A DNA stretch of 64,000 nucleotides from Aristolochia californica (GCA_029961685.1 JARWKL010000016.1:14638157-14702156), one strand, 5' to 3'; positions 21,541-33,648 are shown, counted from the stretch's first letter. The notes: generated from the sequence alone by a model not told the origin. Translations and numbers: made by a program.

Positions 21541-23312
21541 TCTATCTGAGTTCCTAGTTCCCCCAGTGTTAACTCAGGTATGACAACTTATCATGTTCAC
21601 TCGTCACCGTCTTGGGTTCATGATTCAGAAGCCTCCAAACACAAGCCTGGTATGTTGTCTTTGTTTTTCGATTTAAAAGAGTCTTTGTGTGTCAAAAATG
21701 TTAATCTTGCAAATAATTCTACCTCTCTTGTTCAAGGAGTAGGCAATTTTACTCTTGCTTCATTTTTGTCTCCTCACACAACGCTTTTTGTTCTGAAGTT
21801 TCCTCTAATTTTTTTTTCGGTTAATTAGCTAGCCAAGTCAATGACTTGTTCTCTAACATTTTATCCTACTCATTGTGTTTTTCAGGATCTTGTGACAAGG
21901 GAGATGATTGGTTCCGCATGTGAGAGAGATGAGCTATACTACTTGGAGAATCGGCATAATAGTATTCATACGTTACATACAACAGATTCTCCTCTATAAT
22001 GGCACTTGCGGTTTGTTGAATTTCTGGAAAAGAGAAAAATTGCATTGAATTGATATAATCAGAGTACACGAACCCCTATTTATATTAGAGGAAAGTAGTA
22101 GAGTTCAATTACAATTGAATTACCCTTGTCCCTATTATACCCAAACTCTAACACTTAAAGATAAGTCCTACCATAATTAAATAACTCAACATAAATAGAA
22201 AACTATCATAACTAAAACACCTTTAAACTGAAACTCTTCTATGAGGCCTGCTTCCATAATAATTTTGGCTCTGTAAGACTTCTTATTGTGAGAGTCATGT
22301 AAGACTCTTCCATATTTTCTCTTCAACACGGCTAGGTCATCCGTCTACAGCAAAATTGTCTCAAGTCTTGCCAATGTTTTCTTCGAAATCTTTTTTTCAG
22401 TGCAAGTCATTTCAACTGGGCAAACATCACAAAAGTTTGTTTCCAGTCTTATCTCATAAAACCAACCATCTATTTGAGATTGTACACTAAAACATCTGGG
22501 GTACTAGTCATGTGACTAGTCAGTTTGGTCATAGGTATTTTATTTTTTTTATCGATGATTTTAGTAGGTCTACTTGGATTTACTTCCTTAAGAAAAAATT
22601 TGAGGTCTTTGATGTATTCAAAATTTTCTTCAATGAAATAAAAAATTAGTTTGTTGCTTCGCTTCATATCTTACATACTAATAATGACCTCGAGTTCATG
22701 AGTCATAAATTCTGAGTTTTTTTTTGTCATGAGTAAGGAATTATTCATGAGACATCATGTGTCTTTAATCCTCAACAAAATGGCATAGCTGAACGAAAAA
22801 ATCACCATTTACTGGAGTTAGCTAGGATAATGATAATACATATGCATGTGCCCAAGCCTTATTGGGGTGATGTTGTTCTTATAGCCTGTTTCTTGGTTAA
22901 TAGAATGCATTCATCTGTGTTAGAAGGAAAAATTCTTATGCAGGTTATTTTGCCATCCATGCCATTATAGAAATTTTTCCCACGTGTTTGGATGTGCCTA
23001 CTTTGCTCATATATTAGGGTCTTCTAGGGATAAGTTGTCTCCCCGAGTAGTTAAGTGTATATTTTTGGGTTACTCTCGCACATAGAAGGGGTACAAATAT
23101 TTTTCCTATCTACTAGAAAAACAATTATACATTTGTATCTGTTGATGTTACCTTCTGATCTTATTGTCTCACCTGAACTGGCACCAGTTATCCCTATACC
23201 AGTTGATGAGCCCGTTAGATCGTTGCAAGCTGTCACTATCGAGAAACAATTATAAATATATAAATTGAAAAAATAAGTATCATCATCGACTCTCTCACCA
23301 AACCAAGACTCT
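21541..23312 (+). pseudogene. Copia A protease and integrase
   Basis: The protease region (21580-21828) reads SWVHDSEAS where copia proteases have D-S-G; the Gly is Glu, so the active site is lost. Integrase follows: the pre-integrase zone near 21930-22010, interrupted by a solo LTR at 22014-22328, then FIDDFSRSTWIYF-like sequence at about 22540-22590, NPQQNGIAERKN at about 22770-22800, and the C-terminal zone to about 23090. Many stops. Confidence 0.7.
22014..22328 (-). repeat. Solo LTR in copia A (reverse orientation)
   Basis: 315 bp from TGTTGAATTTC to TCTTCAACA, inserted where copia B has uninterrupted sequence (60858-60862). The 5-bp target duplication is CGGTT at 22009-22013 and CGGCT at 22329-22333, one mismatch. 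It is the reverse complement of the family at 23313-23794, with the tandem-repeat section missing. Confidence 0.85.
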
Positions 23313-23794
23313 TGTTGGAAGATAGGCCCAAACCCACACGACCAAGGAAGACCCACATATCCAAGTGTGTTGGAAGATGGACCCAAGCCCATAAGACCAA
23401 GAAAGGCCCACACATCCAACAGATGTGGAAGATGGGCTCAAGACCCATAGACCAAGGAGAAGCCCCAGGCCCATACAATTATGGGATGATGAGTTCTTAT
23501 ACAATAAGAAGTCTTGCACAAGAAGAAGTCTCATAAGGCCACAATTATTATGGAAGGAGGTCTCATAGAAGAGATCCAATTTAAATGTGTTTTAGTCATG
23601 TTAGTCTTCTATATATATTGGGTTATTTAATTATGCTAGGACTTATCTTTAAGTGTTAGAGTTTGGGTGTGATTGGAACAAAGATAGTTTAATTGTAATT
23701 GGACTTTACTACCTTCCTCTATTATAAATAGAGGTTCATGTACTCTGATTGTAAATAAGTCAATGAAGTATTTCTCTTTTCCATAAATTCAACA
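23313..23794 (+). repeat. Solo LTR in copia A
   Basis: 482 bp, TGTTGGAAGAT...AATTCAACA, flanked by a perfect target duplication ACTCT (23308-23312 and 23795-23799). Copia B lacks it at the matching point near 62370. The first 170 bp hold three imperfect tandem units of about 50-60 bp (GGAAGATGGRCYCAAG...). Related copies lie at 22014-22328 and 26131-26411. A TATAAATA motif lies at about 23723. Confidence 0.9.
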
Positions 23795-25411
23795 ACTCTA
23801 CTTCGTCTCAATATCCGAGAGGTAATGATCTACATCTTCCTATTGCACTCAATAAGGGTGTCTGGAAAGGTAAAGGTACCTAGTATTCGTTATCTCAGTT
23901 TGTATCTTTTGGTTCCTCATCTGAGTTCTATAAAATTTTTGCTTTGTCCATTTCTACATGCACTATCTCTTCTTTAGTGCAGGAGGCTTTCTCGTCTCCT
24001 CATTGGAAGCAAACTATGGATGTTGAAATGGATGTTTTAATAGATCGGGATACTTAGCTACTATGTGATCTACCATATGGGTTTATACTATCAAGTATAA
24101 TGCGGATGATTTTATTGAGTGGTATAAAGCTTGGTTGCGAAGGGGTATACTCAAACCTTTGGTATTGATGTGTTTGAAACCTTTTTGACTTTTGCTTGTT
24201 TGTCATCTGTTTGTATTTTGCTCTCAATTGCAATGAATCAGGGGTAGTCCCTTCGTTACTTGGACATTAAAAACACCTTATATGGTGATCTTAAAGAAAA
24301 ATGTATATATGGAGAAACCACTAGGATATGTTGCTCAAGGGGAGACACATAAAGTATGCAGATTTAAGAAGGTGATTTATGGGCTTAAGCAGAGTCCATG
24401 TGCTCGGTTTGAAAATTTAAACTAGGTTGTGGTAACTATGGGGTTCTCGAGGAGTAATTGTGATCACTCCTTATTTGTGATGAAGAGGTCATCTAGAATC
24501 ATGGTACTTTTGGTTTATGTAGATGAAATTATATTATCTGAGAGTAATATTTCTAGTATAGAAGATACCAAGTGTTATTTGTCTGAACATTTTCAAACTA
24601 AAGACGGGACCATTGAACTACTTCATGGGCATTGAAGTGGTGAAAAGTAAAGAAGGTGTTGTGTGACACAACGTAAGTATGTTACATATATGCTTAAAGA
24701 GTATGGTTTGTTGGGAGCCAAACCAGCTGATACCCCAATAGAAGTGGGACATGATCTCCATGATAAACAGAGTGTTGAATTAAATGACATAACTCAATAT
24801 TGGAGGTTATTGGGAAATTTAATTTATGCAATAGTTACTAGACCTGACATTTCTTTTGCATCAAGTGAAGTGAGCCAATTTATAGAACATTCTCGAAAGT
24901 ATACTTAGAAGTTGCACAAAGAATTTTGAGGTATTTGAAAAGAGCACCAGGAAAAAGTTTTTTCTGTAGACTTAACAATCACATGAAGATAGAAGCTTTC
25001 TCTGATGCAGACTATGTAGGGTCCAAACTGGATAGAAATTCAACCTTTGGATATTGTGTCTTCCAAAGAGAAACTTTTGTGTGTTGGCAAAGTAAAAAGC
25101 AGAATGTTGTAGCCCGGTCTAGTGCAGATGTTGAATACAGGGTGATGGCTCACAAAGTGAGTGAGTTGATGTGGGTTACATCAGTCTCACAAAAGTTGGG
25201 TTTCAACGAGGATGAGCCGATGAACATGTTTTTTGATAATCAGACTACGATCTTTATTACAAGTAACCAAGTTTTCCATGAGAGGAATAAACATATAGAA
25301 GTGGATTGCCACTTCATTCGAGATGCGGTGATGAAAAAGGAGGTAGTAACTTTGTTTCTTCGATCTAGAGATCAATTCGGAGATGTTTTCACCAAGGCCC
25401 TTGGCAAGTGA
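23795..25411 (+). pseudogene. Copia A RT and RNase H
   Basis: RT pieces run from about 23830. The frame at 24429-24635 includes the catalytic block, which reads YVDE (24516-24527) instead of YVDD. 24663-24908 gives the thumb region (GNLIYAIVTRPDISFA). RNase H is open at 24926-25411 for 161 residues (IEAFSDADYVGSKLDRNST; FFDNQTTIFITSNQVFHERNKH; DVFTKALGK). RT is inactive by both the motif change and upstream stops. Confidence 0.82.
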
Positions 25412-25475
25412 GAATCTATATAATTCTGCAACAAGCTGAGACTCCTGGATATCTATGCTCCAGCTTGAGGGAGAG

Positions 25476-25801
25476 TGTTAAAATATACATCCGAGAATAT
25501 TTTGGTCATTTTACCAATGTAGTGGTTAATTTTCTTTATATAATCTTGTTTTGTATGTTAAATTATATAAGTGGTTAAATTTTTATGTACTTAGGATGTG
25601 TAGTTAGGGAGATATAAGGAGATTAAGGTTTATTAAGTGTATAAGGGTATTTTTATAATTTGTAACTCAAAATACTTATTTAAGAAGTATGTGAATTCAT
25701 GCATAGTTCCCAATGAAGCTTTTCAGGTTCTTCAGAAATTTCTTCTTCTCCTTTTTTTCTCAATTTTCTCATCTTCCTTCACTGAAGTCTAGATTTTTAC
25801 A
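25476..25801 (+). repeat. 3' LTR of copia A
   Basis: 326 bp, TGTTAAAATATAC...TTTTTACA, closely similar to 53875-54208. Confidence 0.88.
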
Positions 25802-26130
25802 TAAAGTTTATAGAAGAGCTCGTAAGAAACAACAAAAAGAGGGGAAAATGTCTGAGGGTCTCAAGATTGAGAAGAAGGTTGAAGATGGGATGGCTAATCA
25901 AGAAACGGGAGATTTCTCCATGCCTATAATGATGTTGGTCTCATAAAACTGATTTCAGGAAACTGATTCTCCAAAATTTAATTATAATAAAAAATCAGCA
26001 AAAATAAACAAAAAATTCAAGTAAGAAATTTCCTTGAAAGTTTCAAGTATTAATTGAGGGGTGGCATAGGTTAGGTAAGGTTTATATTTGGAAATTCAAC
26101 CATGATTACCACAAACATCCTTATCACATA
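25802..26130. other. Unassigned flank right of copia A
   Basis: A short plus-strand frame running out of the LTR (to 25946) reads MSEGLKIEKKVEDGMANQETGDFSM and then stops. It has no recognised domain. If copia A inserted next to the PPR gene, this would be the displaced upstream flank of that gene. Otherwise nothing is seen. Confidence 0.35.
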
Positions 26131-26411
26131 AGTTGGAAGATCAAGAAGGACTCACAAAGGCATCTTTATCTTATGGTCACATCCTAGAAGAGTTCTAGTT
26201 TGAGTTATGTTTGTCTTTTATCTATATTGAGTTATTTAATTACGCTAGGACTTATTTTTAAGTGTTAGAGTTTGGGTGTAATTGGGATAAAGGTAGTTTT
26301 ATTGTAATTGGACTCTACTACCTTCCTCTATTATAAATAGAGGTTCATGTACTCTGATTATAATAAGTTATTGATGTCAATGAAGTATTTTTATTTTCCA
26401 TAAATTCAACA
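26131..26411 (+). repeat. Partial LTR of the 23313-23794 family
   Basis: 281 bp, GTTGGAAGATC...AATTCAACA, matching the second half of 23313-23794 (CTAGGACTTATYTTTAAGTGTTAG shared). The left edge is degraded, and no target duplication could be matched to ACTTC on the right. Confidence 0.75.
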
Positions 26412-29356
26412 ACTTCCTTGAGGCAACTGCTGATTTGTTGGCTCAGCCAATGAAAGGGATGATGCATGGGTTTATCCTAAAGTGACATATCATTGTAATA
26501 TAAAGATAAGTTGCTTTATAGGTAAAAGTATGGAAACCACATATTTATTAATATTCTATGAGATAACATATGACATATTTTCATTTCGCTGGAAATAGAA
26601 ACACATGAAAAAATAATAGTTGAGGAGAAAAAAGGTTGTTCAACCACCCACCATTGGCCTATAAAAAGGAGAAACTTTTTCTAGAGTAGGATCAAAATTT
26701 AGAAGCAAGAAACTAGTGGAAGTCTTAGAATGGTACATCTTTAAAACAACACTGGATCTAAAATCTTGATAAAAAGCTTACAACAAACAAAAAATTTATA
26801 ACAATTTTGTTATGTTTCCTTACAATCACTAAACGAACTATGGTACCAAAGTTTCCTTGTAAAAAATCATATAATAGCCAACAATAAAATCAATCACTAT
26901 CTAAACAAGGATATCAAATCCAACCATTGGTTCAACTAAGAACTGGTCTCTTTAAAACCTCTACAAAATTTTTACTATAAAGCTTGTAAAAAGCCCACAC
27001 TATGCTACAACTTTATTGCACCTCCTTAAGAAATCAAACGTAACACAAGACCAAAAAGCTTTCTCATCAAAATCATATAACAGCCAACAACTAGTTCAAG
27101 GTGCTAGCTGGTCAAGGAGACCTGGTCCAACCATTAGCCAACTGGATAAACCATCTATTGAAACCAAGTCAGAAGACAGATGTCAGAGAATTGGACCCTA
27201 TTGCCCTATTTTTCTATGGAATTTACACTTCATTGGTACTCTTGGTCATGTCTCTTCATATGCCAACCGTCTTCTATACCAAAAGTGTTGGCATAACATA
27301 AGAATTGCTCTACAAAGAGATATGGCCAAGAGTAAAAAACATTGGGGTGTAAGGCCCAATCTCCAGATTTTATTGTTAAAATCTGGATCTAGAAACAGTT
27401 TGATTGATCCAATGATCAAATAGATGATTTGACCTAATCTCCTTGTTTCCCTAATGATTTGACCCAATCTCCTTGTTTCCCTAATGATTTGACTTATTTT
27501 TGGCTCCATGTAACCCCCAACCAAGAAGTTTTAACCCCATGTTAGGTTTGACAGTCAATGAGGTGTAATAGAGTTATTCTAGGGTTTTTCGCTTGTTGCG
27601 AGCTTTATACAAAGTCAGTCTAAGATAATAAAATGGTAACACCAATGGTTTGATTTTATCTCACATCTTTGGCTAGTGATTTGACTTATTGTAAGTCATT
27701 GTATAATGAGAGGTAAAAAACTTTTTGTCTTACAGCATTTGATATCTCAATGGGGCATGGCAAAGTTGTGACAAAATTTCTACTCGTTGCAAGTTGTGTC
27801 AAAACTTTGCATGTTTTCAATGGATATTACATTAAAGGAGTCATAATTTTTTTTTTCTATTGAAGATGCCAAAAAAGGTAACCTTCAAGATTAGCTACTT
27901 CTAAATGCAGGTTAAAAGTAGTTGGTTGAACCACCCCTTTTTTTGTCCATTAAATTTTTCAATGTTTTACTACTTTCAATTCTATGAAAATATGTTATAA
28001 GCATATGATTCTCATTATTCTACATAATAATCCAATAGTTTTTCCCTATATCATGCTCTGGGTCACTTTTGAATGAGCCTAGATGTTATTGTGTTATCTT
28101 TTTAGGTGTGACATTTGAATGATATGAACCATTCCAATGCTTCTTCATAATCATGTTCATTGAACAAAGTATCTAACCTTAAGAGTCCATTTTTTTTTAC
28201 TTACTCATGAGATGAAACACAAATGGCAAGTGAGGACTGTTTCAACAATTGTTTCCTTCCAACTTTTGGTAACAAATCTGAATCCCATAAATGGATATTC
28301 AATAATCATCTTAGGCAATGAGGATTCAGATTTTGAAAAATGTATTGTTTGTTGTCTCTATATCTTTGTCACTCACATCTTGAATTCTATGGAACTATAC
28401 AAGTGCACACCCATTCGTGTAATTGAGATTTTTAAGCAATTTGGCAGGAGTACTAGTTTCCAAAGCCTATGGAAGGGTAGTGAAAATTTTCAATTTCATA
28501 TACATTAAGCTGAAAGTTTTCAAAGTTAAGTCCATAGATTGGGTTAAAGAGTCTTGGTAAGTCATAAACTTTGCTCGTCTTTTTCTTAAGATAAAAAAAA
28601 ACTTCTATTCATCCTCATAGAAGAAGGTTGAAGAGCTAATAACATCAATAAAAAGAATGACATCAAATGCTAAGAGCATCAAAATTTCCCTAACAAAACC
28701 TCCAAAGATAAAAAAAAAAATTGATTTGCATCTCTTCAAGTTAAGGACAATCTCACTTCCCATGTCCTATCTGCCTCACTTTTTGCCTTTTTGTGTTGGT
28801 ACATTGACGAGTGTACAATAGGTGTATTGTTCCACTCCAAGTAAAAAATAACACATTTTTATGGTTCACTGTCCAAGGTCACTCTCTTCCCTTCAGGATC
28901 TTGACCTCTGAAACTTTCCACACTATTCTCAATCACTACATTTAAGAAAAACCCAAAACTGCGCGATTTATGTCAAAATGCTCCATGGATCGAAGAAAGT
29001 CAAATCAAAGCTAAAATTAGAAGAAAATGAAATTACAAAGATGAGATAGTCGGAATGGAAAAAAAAATGGAATCATAATTCGAGCTTGAGCTTGTTCTCT
29101 TTGTTAACCTAGTGGAGAACATAAGGTATGATGTGATTGATGGCAATAGCCACAACCATCGTTGCTGGATGAATCTTCAATTGCCAATAAGCAGCCTCCT
29201 TTTCTGGAAAACGACGAAGCGATCCTAGATTCATTATGTGGTCCTCACCAAAACCCTAATGAACTGTTCTTCTCAAGGGAGCTATCTAAGTCGGGGTTTT
29301 GGTAGTTTTATTAATAGTCGAACAAGAGGATTTAGCAAGTGAAAATCACTACAATG
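26412..29356. other. No recognised gene; AT-rich spacer with LINE-like debris
   Basis: The only frames are short and unrecognised, including 27016-27423 and 28212-28508. A tandem repeat lies at 27424-27493. 28290-28960 is weakly similar to 16240-16900 and may be a second old LINE-like copy: 'gtaYYagtttcca' and the adjacent region align. 27540-28200 shows nothing distinct. Confidence 0.45.
27424..27493. repeat. 30-bp tandem repeat, 2.3 copies
   Basis: Units start at 27424, 27454 and 27484. Each begins ATGATTTGAC, and the full units continue CTAATCTCCTTGTTTCCCTA with one C/T difference. Confidence 0.9.
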
Positions 29357-29742
29357 TGTTATGGTCCTAGGGTTAAGTACCTATGTCTTCCGCTCCTAAC
29401 AGGCCGGTCTTTTGGGTAGTATTGACTAGGTGTTTAACATTTGGTATCAGAGCGGGCTCCCACGTCACGAGTTCGAGTTCCGGGGCGCACAAAGGCTGGA
29501 TTAAAATTACTGGTAGGTTTGGAAGGGGCGACCTAGCGGAGGGGGCGACCTGGAGAACTGTGAAGGGGCACTAGGAGTAGGCCGCCGCTAAAGTAGGCCA
29601 CCGGTTGGGCCAGTGTTGTTGCGCCGCCATGGTCATCGGCTCGCGAAGGTGGGGTGTGATGTTACGGTCCTGGGGTTAAGTACCTATGTCTTCCGCTCCT
29701 AACAAGCCAGTCTTTTGGGTAGTATTGGCTAGGTGCTTAACA
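29357..29742 (+). mobile_element. TRIM element (386 bp)
   Basis: Two 83-bp direct repeats (29357-29439 and 29660-29742), each running TGTTAYGGTCC...TTAACA, enclose 220 bp. A perfect initiator-Met primer site (TGGTATCAGAGC) occupies 29442-29453 and a G-rich tract (GAAGGTGGGGTG) precedes the right repeat. No coding capacity. Size, ends, primer site and polypurine tract meet the definition of a terminal-repeat retrotransposon in miniature. The flanking pentamers CAATG and CATTA match at only 3 of 5 positions. The interior is GC-rich and unlike its surroundings. Confidence 0.85.
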
Positions 29743-29988
29743 CATTATCGTACGCAATCGATCCCAGCTATTCAAAGGTGTGATCAGCTCATATGTTATC
29801 AATTAAAAAGGAGGCCTTCAATGCGGAATCCGAGCTGGGAGTTTGATGCTCCAAATAGCAAGGTGCATTGTTAGAAGGCTTGAACTTTTTGTCTTTGTTC
29901 TACTGTACCTATGGTTCTGAGTGACACTTCAGTTGCTTGTAAATGGCCTCCTAGAGTTAGTCTTTCCTTTTTATTGGCTTCACCAAAA

Positions 29989-30215
29989 TGTTAGATTTGT
30001 TCTGTAAGTTGACCCATTCTTTCTGCTTACATTTGGTATTAGACCCACAGGTCCCAGGAACAAAACCCGGGACCTATGGGCCCATAACCCACAGGTCCTA
30101 GGATCAAAACCTGGGACCTATGGGCCCATAACCCACATGTCCTAAGATCGAAACCTGGATCTAATACCAAATGTAACCAGAAAAAGATGGGTCAACTTAC
30201 AAAACGTGTCTGACA
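29989..30215. repeat. Palindromic terminal repeat P1 with three tRNA-iMet 3' halves
   Basis: The outer arm is 29989-30033 (TGTTAGATTTGTTCTGTAAG...), followed by the primer-site start TTTGGTATTAGA. Sense copies of the 3' half of plant initiator tRNA-Met follow at 30044-30070, 30078-30114 and 30122-30169. The last is 48 nt, collinear from the anticodon stem (GGGCCCATAACCCAC) to the terminal CCA, with about 5 differences from the plant iMet sequence as I remember it. The inner arm (to 30215) is the inverse of the outer arm. Confidence 0.8.
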
Positions 30216-30297
30216 TTCTCCCACTTGACCCATTCAATACTTAATATGTACATCCAACATTGATAAATCCTCAAAATTTTCCCATAGATATAATATC

Positions 30298-30776
30298 TGT
30301 TGTGGACTCGATAGCAGGACGAGTCATCCAGAGGCGACGCAGTGAGTTGGCTCAGGAATAGGACTTAAAAGGAGTTATCCGTATAGGTATTTTTTTTATT
30401 TGATGAATGTAATGAAGGAACCCTTAATGGCAATTTTGTAAAAAACTCTGTTTTCATTTTGAGCTTAAGAGCTCACGATTGGAATGAAAAATCAAGGAAG
30501 AATTTGGGATCTGCGTTCTCCCTAAGGAACCAAGGTCAGCGTTCCCCTGGAACCTACGGTGTAGACTCACGTTGACGAGTCTAAATTCCCATTCCGATAA
30601 CCTCTTACATCTTCTCACTTCCAAAATCCATTTCCGAACCATTTCCGACCATCGTTCATCCCTAATCGATAACATAGGTCGACCAGAGGGGTCTCGGCGA
30701 CCAGAATCCAATCCATAACAGCAAGGCGATTTCTCCCTTCGTTGTGTGACTCGTTCTATGGTCCGTGAACACAACA
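30298..30776. repeat. Solo LTR inside the composite element
   Basis: 479 bp with perfect 7-bp inverted ends (TGTTGTG...CACAACA) and a perfect target duplication ATATC (30293-30297 and 30777-30781). No internal domain or coding capacity. GC content is higher than its host. It is unrelated to the other LTRs in this window. Orientation cannot be told. Confidence 0.88.
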
Positions 30777-30829
30777 ATATCCTTATACCAAAAAAATAAT
30801 TTAAATTGGATGACTTTATTGATCGAAAA

Positions 30830-31150
30830 ATAATGGGTCCTTGAGGCCCTTGACTTTAATGATTTTGGTGCCATTAAATTTCATAGAACATATTTTTGTC
30901 ATCAGGGTGCTTACTAATGCCTTTTTAGAAGTCTAAAACTGATCCTGAATGCTTGAAAATATTCTTTTGGTTTGGCATAATCAAGGATGGATCTATAGAT
31001 ACTCTTCCAAATGTGAGACTTGATAAACATCAAACTTAAGCGATTGGATCGCTCCCAAAGATCATATGATTTTTTCTCAAAAATGGTAGATTTCTTGGGC
31101 CTTGGAGGTTCATCCACTCGAAGTGCCAAATCAAAGTCCATGCACCCCAA
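30830..31150 (-). pseudogene. Copia gag fragment (minus strand)
   Basis: The frame at 30914-31150 reads MGCMDFDLALRVDEPPRP and then YDLWERSNRLSLMFIKSHI, the N-terminal signature of a common copia gag. Weak continuation is visible to about 30830. The rest of gag is deleted before the 3'-end sequence at 30297. Its orientation is opposite to the pol genes of the same element. Confidence 0.75.
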
Positions 31151-31429
31151 TGCAAGGAGAATTTTCTCCTTCGAATAATATTGGAGAAATCAAAATTTGG
31201 AACAAACAAAGTTTGAAAATATACAAAATAAACAACAATACTTACTAAAATGTACAATGAAGCCAAATATTGAATATTTACCCATGAAAATAAATTCAAA
31301 AAATAAATCAGCATGTCATTATAATCTTTCCTATAAAATAAACAACAACGCTTATTAAGATTGCAAGGTTCTTTGATAATTATGAGATTAGTTGGAGTAT
31401 CCAACCTCGAAACTTAGTTTTTGAGAAGC
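31151..31429. other. Junction zone between opposed halves of the composite
   Basis: AT-rich sequence between the minus-strand gag start and the plus-strand pol start. Any head-to-head junction must lie here. No LTR or primer site is seen. Short repeats of 'aataaacaacaa' occur at about 31228 and 31338. Confidence 0.4.
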
Positions 31430-33250
31430 ATAGCAGTTATCAACGTGATCCTACATCTTCACATAGATTGGTTGTATTTTATGACAATCATTAGGATTCA
31501 ATTACTCAAGAAAAACCAATAATTGAAGAACCACATCATCATGAGGATATTCCTATATATCCAATTATTCAACATTCTCAACCTAAAAATATTGAAGTAA
31601 TATTAAGAAGATCTTTAAGAGTTAGGAAACCTATAATTTCTTTTGATTACGTTGTGTACTTTCAAGAATCTGACATGGACATTGATACTGATGATATCCA
31701 ATTACGTTTTCATAGGTTGTGAATGAAAATAAATCCACATAATGTAATGATGCCATGAAGGAAGAGTTGGAATCAATGGTTAATAACCAAGTCTGGGATC
31801 TTATTGAATTGCCTAAAGGGGGGAGGCCATTGGCTGTAAGTGGGTTTTTTTATAACCAAAAGAGACTCACTCTTTAGGCAATATTGAGAGATTTAAAGTG
31901 AGATTTGTAGCCAAATGATTCACTCAACAAGAAGGAATTGATTATCACGATACCTTCTCTCCTATTTAAAAGAAGGATTCATTTTGGATAATCATGGTAT
32001 TGGTAGCTCATTTGGATATGGAGTGACATCAAATGAATGTGAAAACGACTTTCCTCAATGGAGACTTAGAGGAAGAGGTTTACATGAAAAAACTTGAAGG
32101 TTTAATTTTAGAGGGGAATGATCACTTGTTTTTTAGGCTTACGAAATCTATATATGGCCTAAAATAAGCCTCTCGTCAATGGTATTTAAAATTCTATGAT
32201 GATGTTTCTTTATTTAGTTTTACGGAGAATACCATGGATAAATGTATATACTATAAGATAAGTGGGAATAAAATAATTTTCTTAGTCATATATGTAGATG
32301 ATATTCTACTTGATTTTAAGTGATTTAGTTTTACTTCATGAGGTTAAACGATTTCTCTCGATCCAATTTGATATGAAAGATATGGGTGGAGCTTCTTATG
32401 TCATAGGCATAAAGATTGAAAGAGACAGATCTCGAGGGACATTGGGATTGTCTAAATAAACCTATATCAATAAATTTTTAGAGATATTCTGTATGGAGAA
32501 TTGTTCATTTGGAGTTGCACTATTGTCAAAAGTGATAATATCAGTTTAGAACAAGATCTAGAAATGATTTGGAGAGGGAACACATGAAAAACATTCTTTA
32601 TGCTTCCACGATTGGGTGTTTAATACATACTCCGGTTTGCAATATACTTGACATTGTATATGTTTTTGGACTGTTGAGCAGATATCAAAGTAACCCTCGT
32701 TTGGACTATTAAAGAACTACAAAGAAAGTCATGTGATACCTTCAAAGGACTAAATACTAGAAACTTACATATAGGCAATCTGATCATCTAGAGGTGATTG
32801 GATATTTAGACTCTGATTTTGCTACCTACCTTGACTCGAGAAAGTCAACATCACAGTATCTTATTATCTAGAAGGACCATTTCTTGGAGAACTACAAATT
32901 AATATTTGATTGCTACTTCTACCACAAAATCAGAGTTTGTAGTATGACTTGAAGCGACATCACAAGCTATATGGTTGAGGATTTTTATTTATGGGATTGA
33001 AATTGTTGACACAATGTCCAAGACATTGAGGATTTATTACGATAATTCCATTATAGTATTTTTTGCCAATAACAATAAGAGCGAAAGTTATAGTAAACAC
33101 ATTGACATTAAAATATTTAGCTATTTGAGAACACATCAGAGCAAACAAAGTCCTTTTGGAGCACATCAACATTGGATTGATGATTGTTGATCCGTTGACA
33201 AAAAGTCGACCACCTATTGCTTATAAGGCACATATTGAACATATGAGACT
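31430..33250 (+). pseudogene. Copia integrase end, RT and RNase H (plus strand)
   Basis: The integrase C-terminal linker is at 31500-31700 (RRSLRVRKPIISFDYVVYF-like, read through stops). RT starts with AMKEELESMVNNQVWDL at about 31755-31800, then FLNGDLEEEVYMKK near 32050, and an intact YVDDILL near 32300. RNase H runs in pieces from 32800 to 33230 (TSTTKSEFVV; NNNKSESYSKHIDIK). Stops and frameshifts occur about every 50-100 bp, so it is old. Confidence 0.75.
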
Positions 33251-33648
33251 CAATTCTACTATGTAATTTATATGTGATTGAGATATCATTTATGATTGTA
33301 TTGTATTTTGTCAATTTTAAAAAGAACTCCATTAATTTTATATTTGTTTTATCTTATTTAGTTGTACATTAAATTTAAAGAATGACAATATTTAAATTTA
33401 GGTGATCCTGAATGAGCATTGGAAGTTTATTTTTACGGATATAGGCCACATATAGTTCTCATTCAAAGGAGAAAGTTGCATTGCAAAAAAATGGAAGATA
33501 ATAAATACTTAAAAGGACTTACTGTCACGATTTATACAATTTAATTTTTTTTATTTGGGTATCAAAATTTTATATCTATGGTTAGATTTTGAGGATATAT
33601 CAATATTGAATGGTACATATTAAGTATTGAATGAGTCAAGAGGGAGAA

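Larger units (their letters stand above)
20236..25801 (+). mobile_element. Copia element A, degraded, with two solo-LTR insertions
   Basis: A truncated 5' LTR starts at 20236 and the 3' LTR is 25476-25801, after a polypurine tract (TTGAGGGAGA). Gag, protease, integrase, RT and RNase H follow in copia order. It is the same family as copia B at 53875-64000. The 5' LTR runs only to about 20412 and joins the gag leader directly, so the rest of the LTR and the primer site are deleted. No matching 5-bp duplication is seen at the ends (CATGG versus TAAAG). It is heavily broken by stops. Confidence 0.85.

Noticed and set aside
20236..25801. Target duplication for copia A
   Set aside because: CATGG and TAAAG do not match. 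Rearrangement at one end, or incorrect end placement, cannot be excluded.
29352..29747. Target duplication for the TRIM
   Set aside because: CAATG and CATTA agree at only 3 of 5 positions, too weak to claim.
30122..30169. Functional tRNA-Met gene
   Set aside because: Only the 3' half is present, the CCA is included and there is no 5' half with A-box promoter or acceptor partner. All copies are halves embedded in palindromic repeats.
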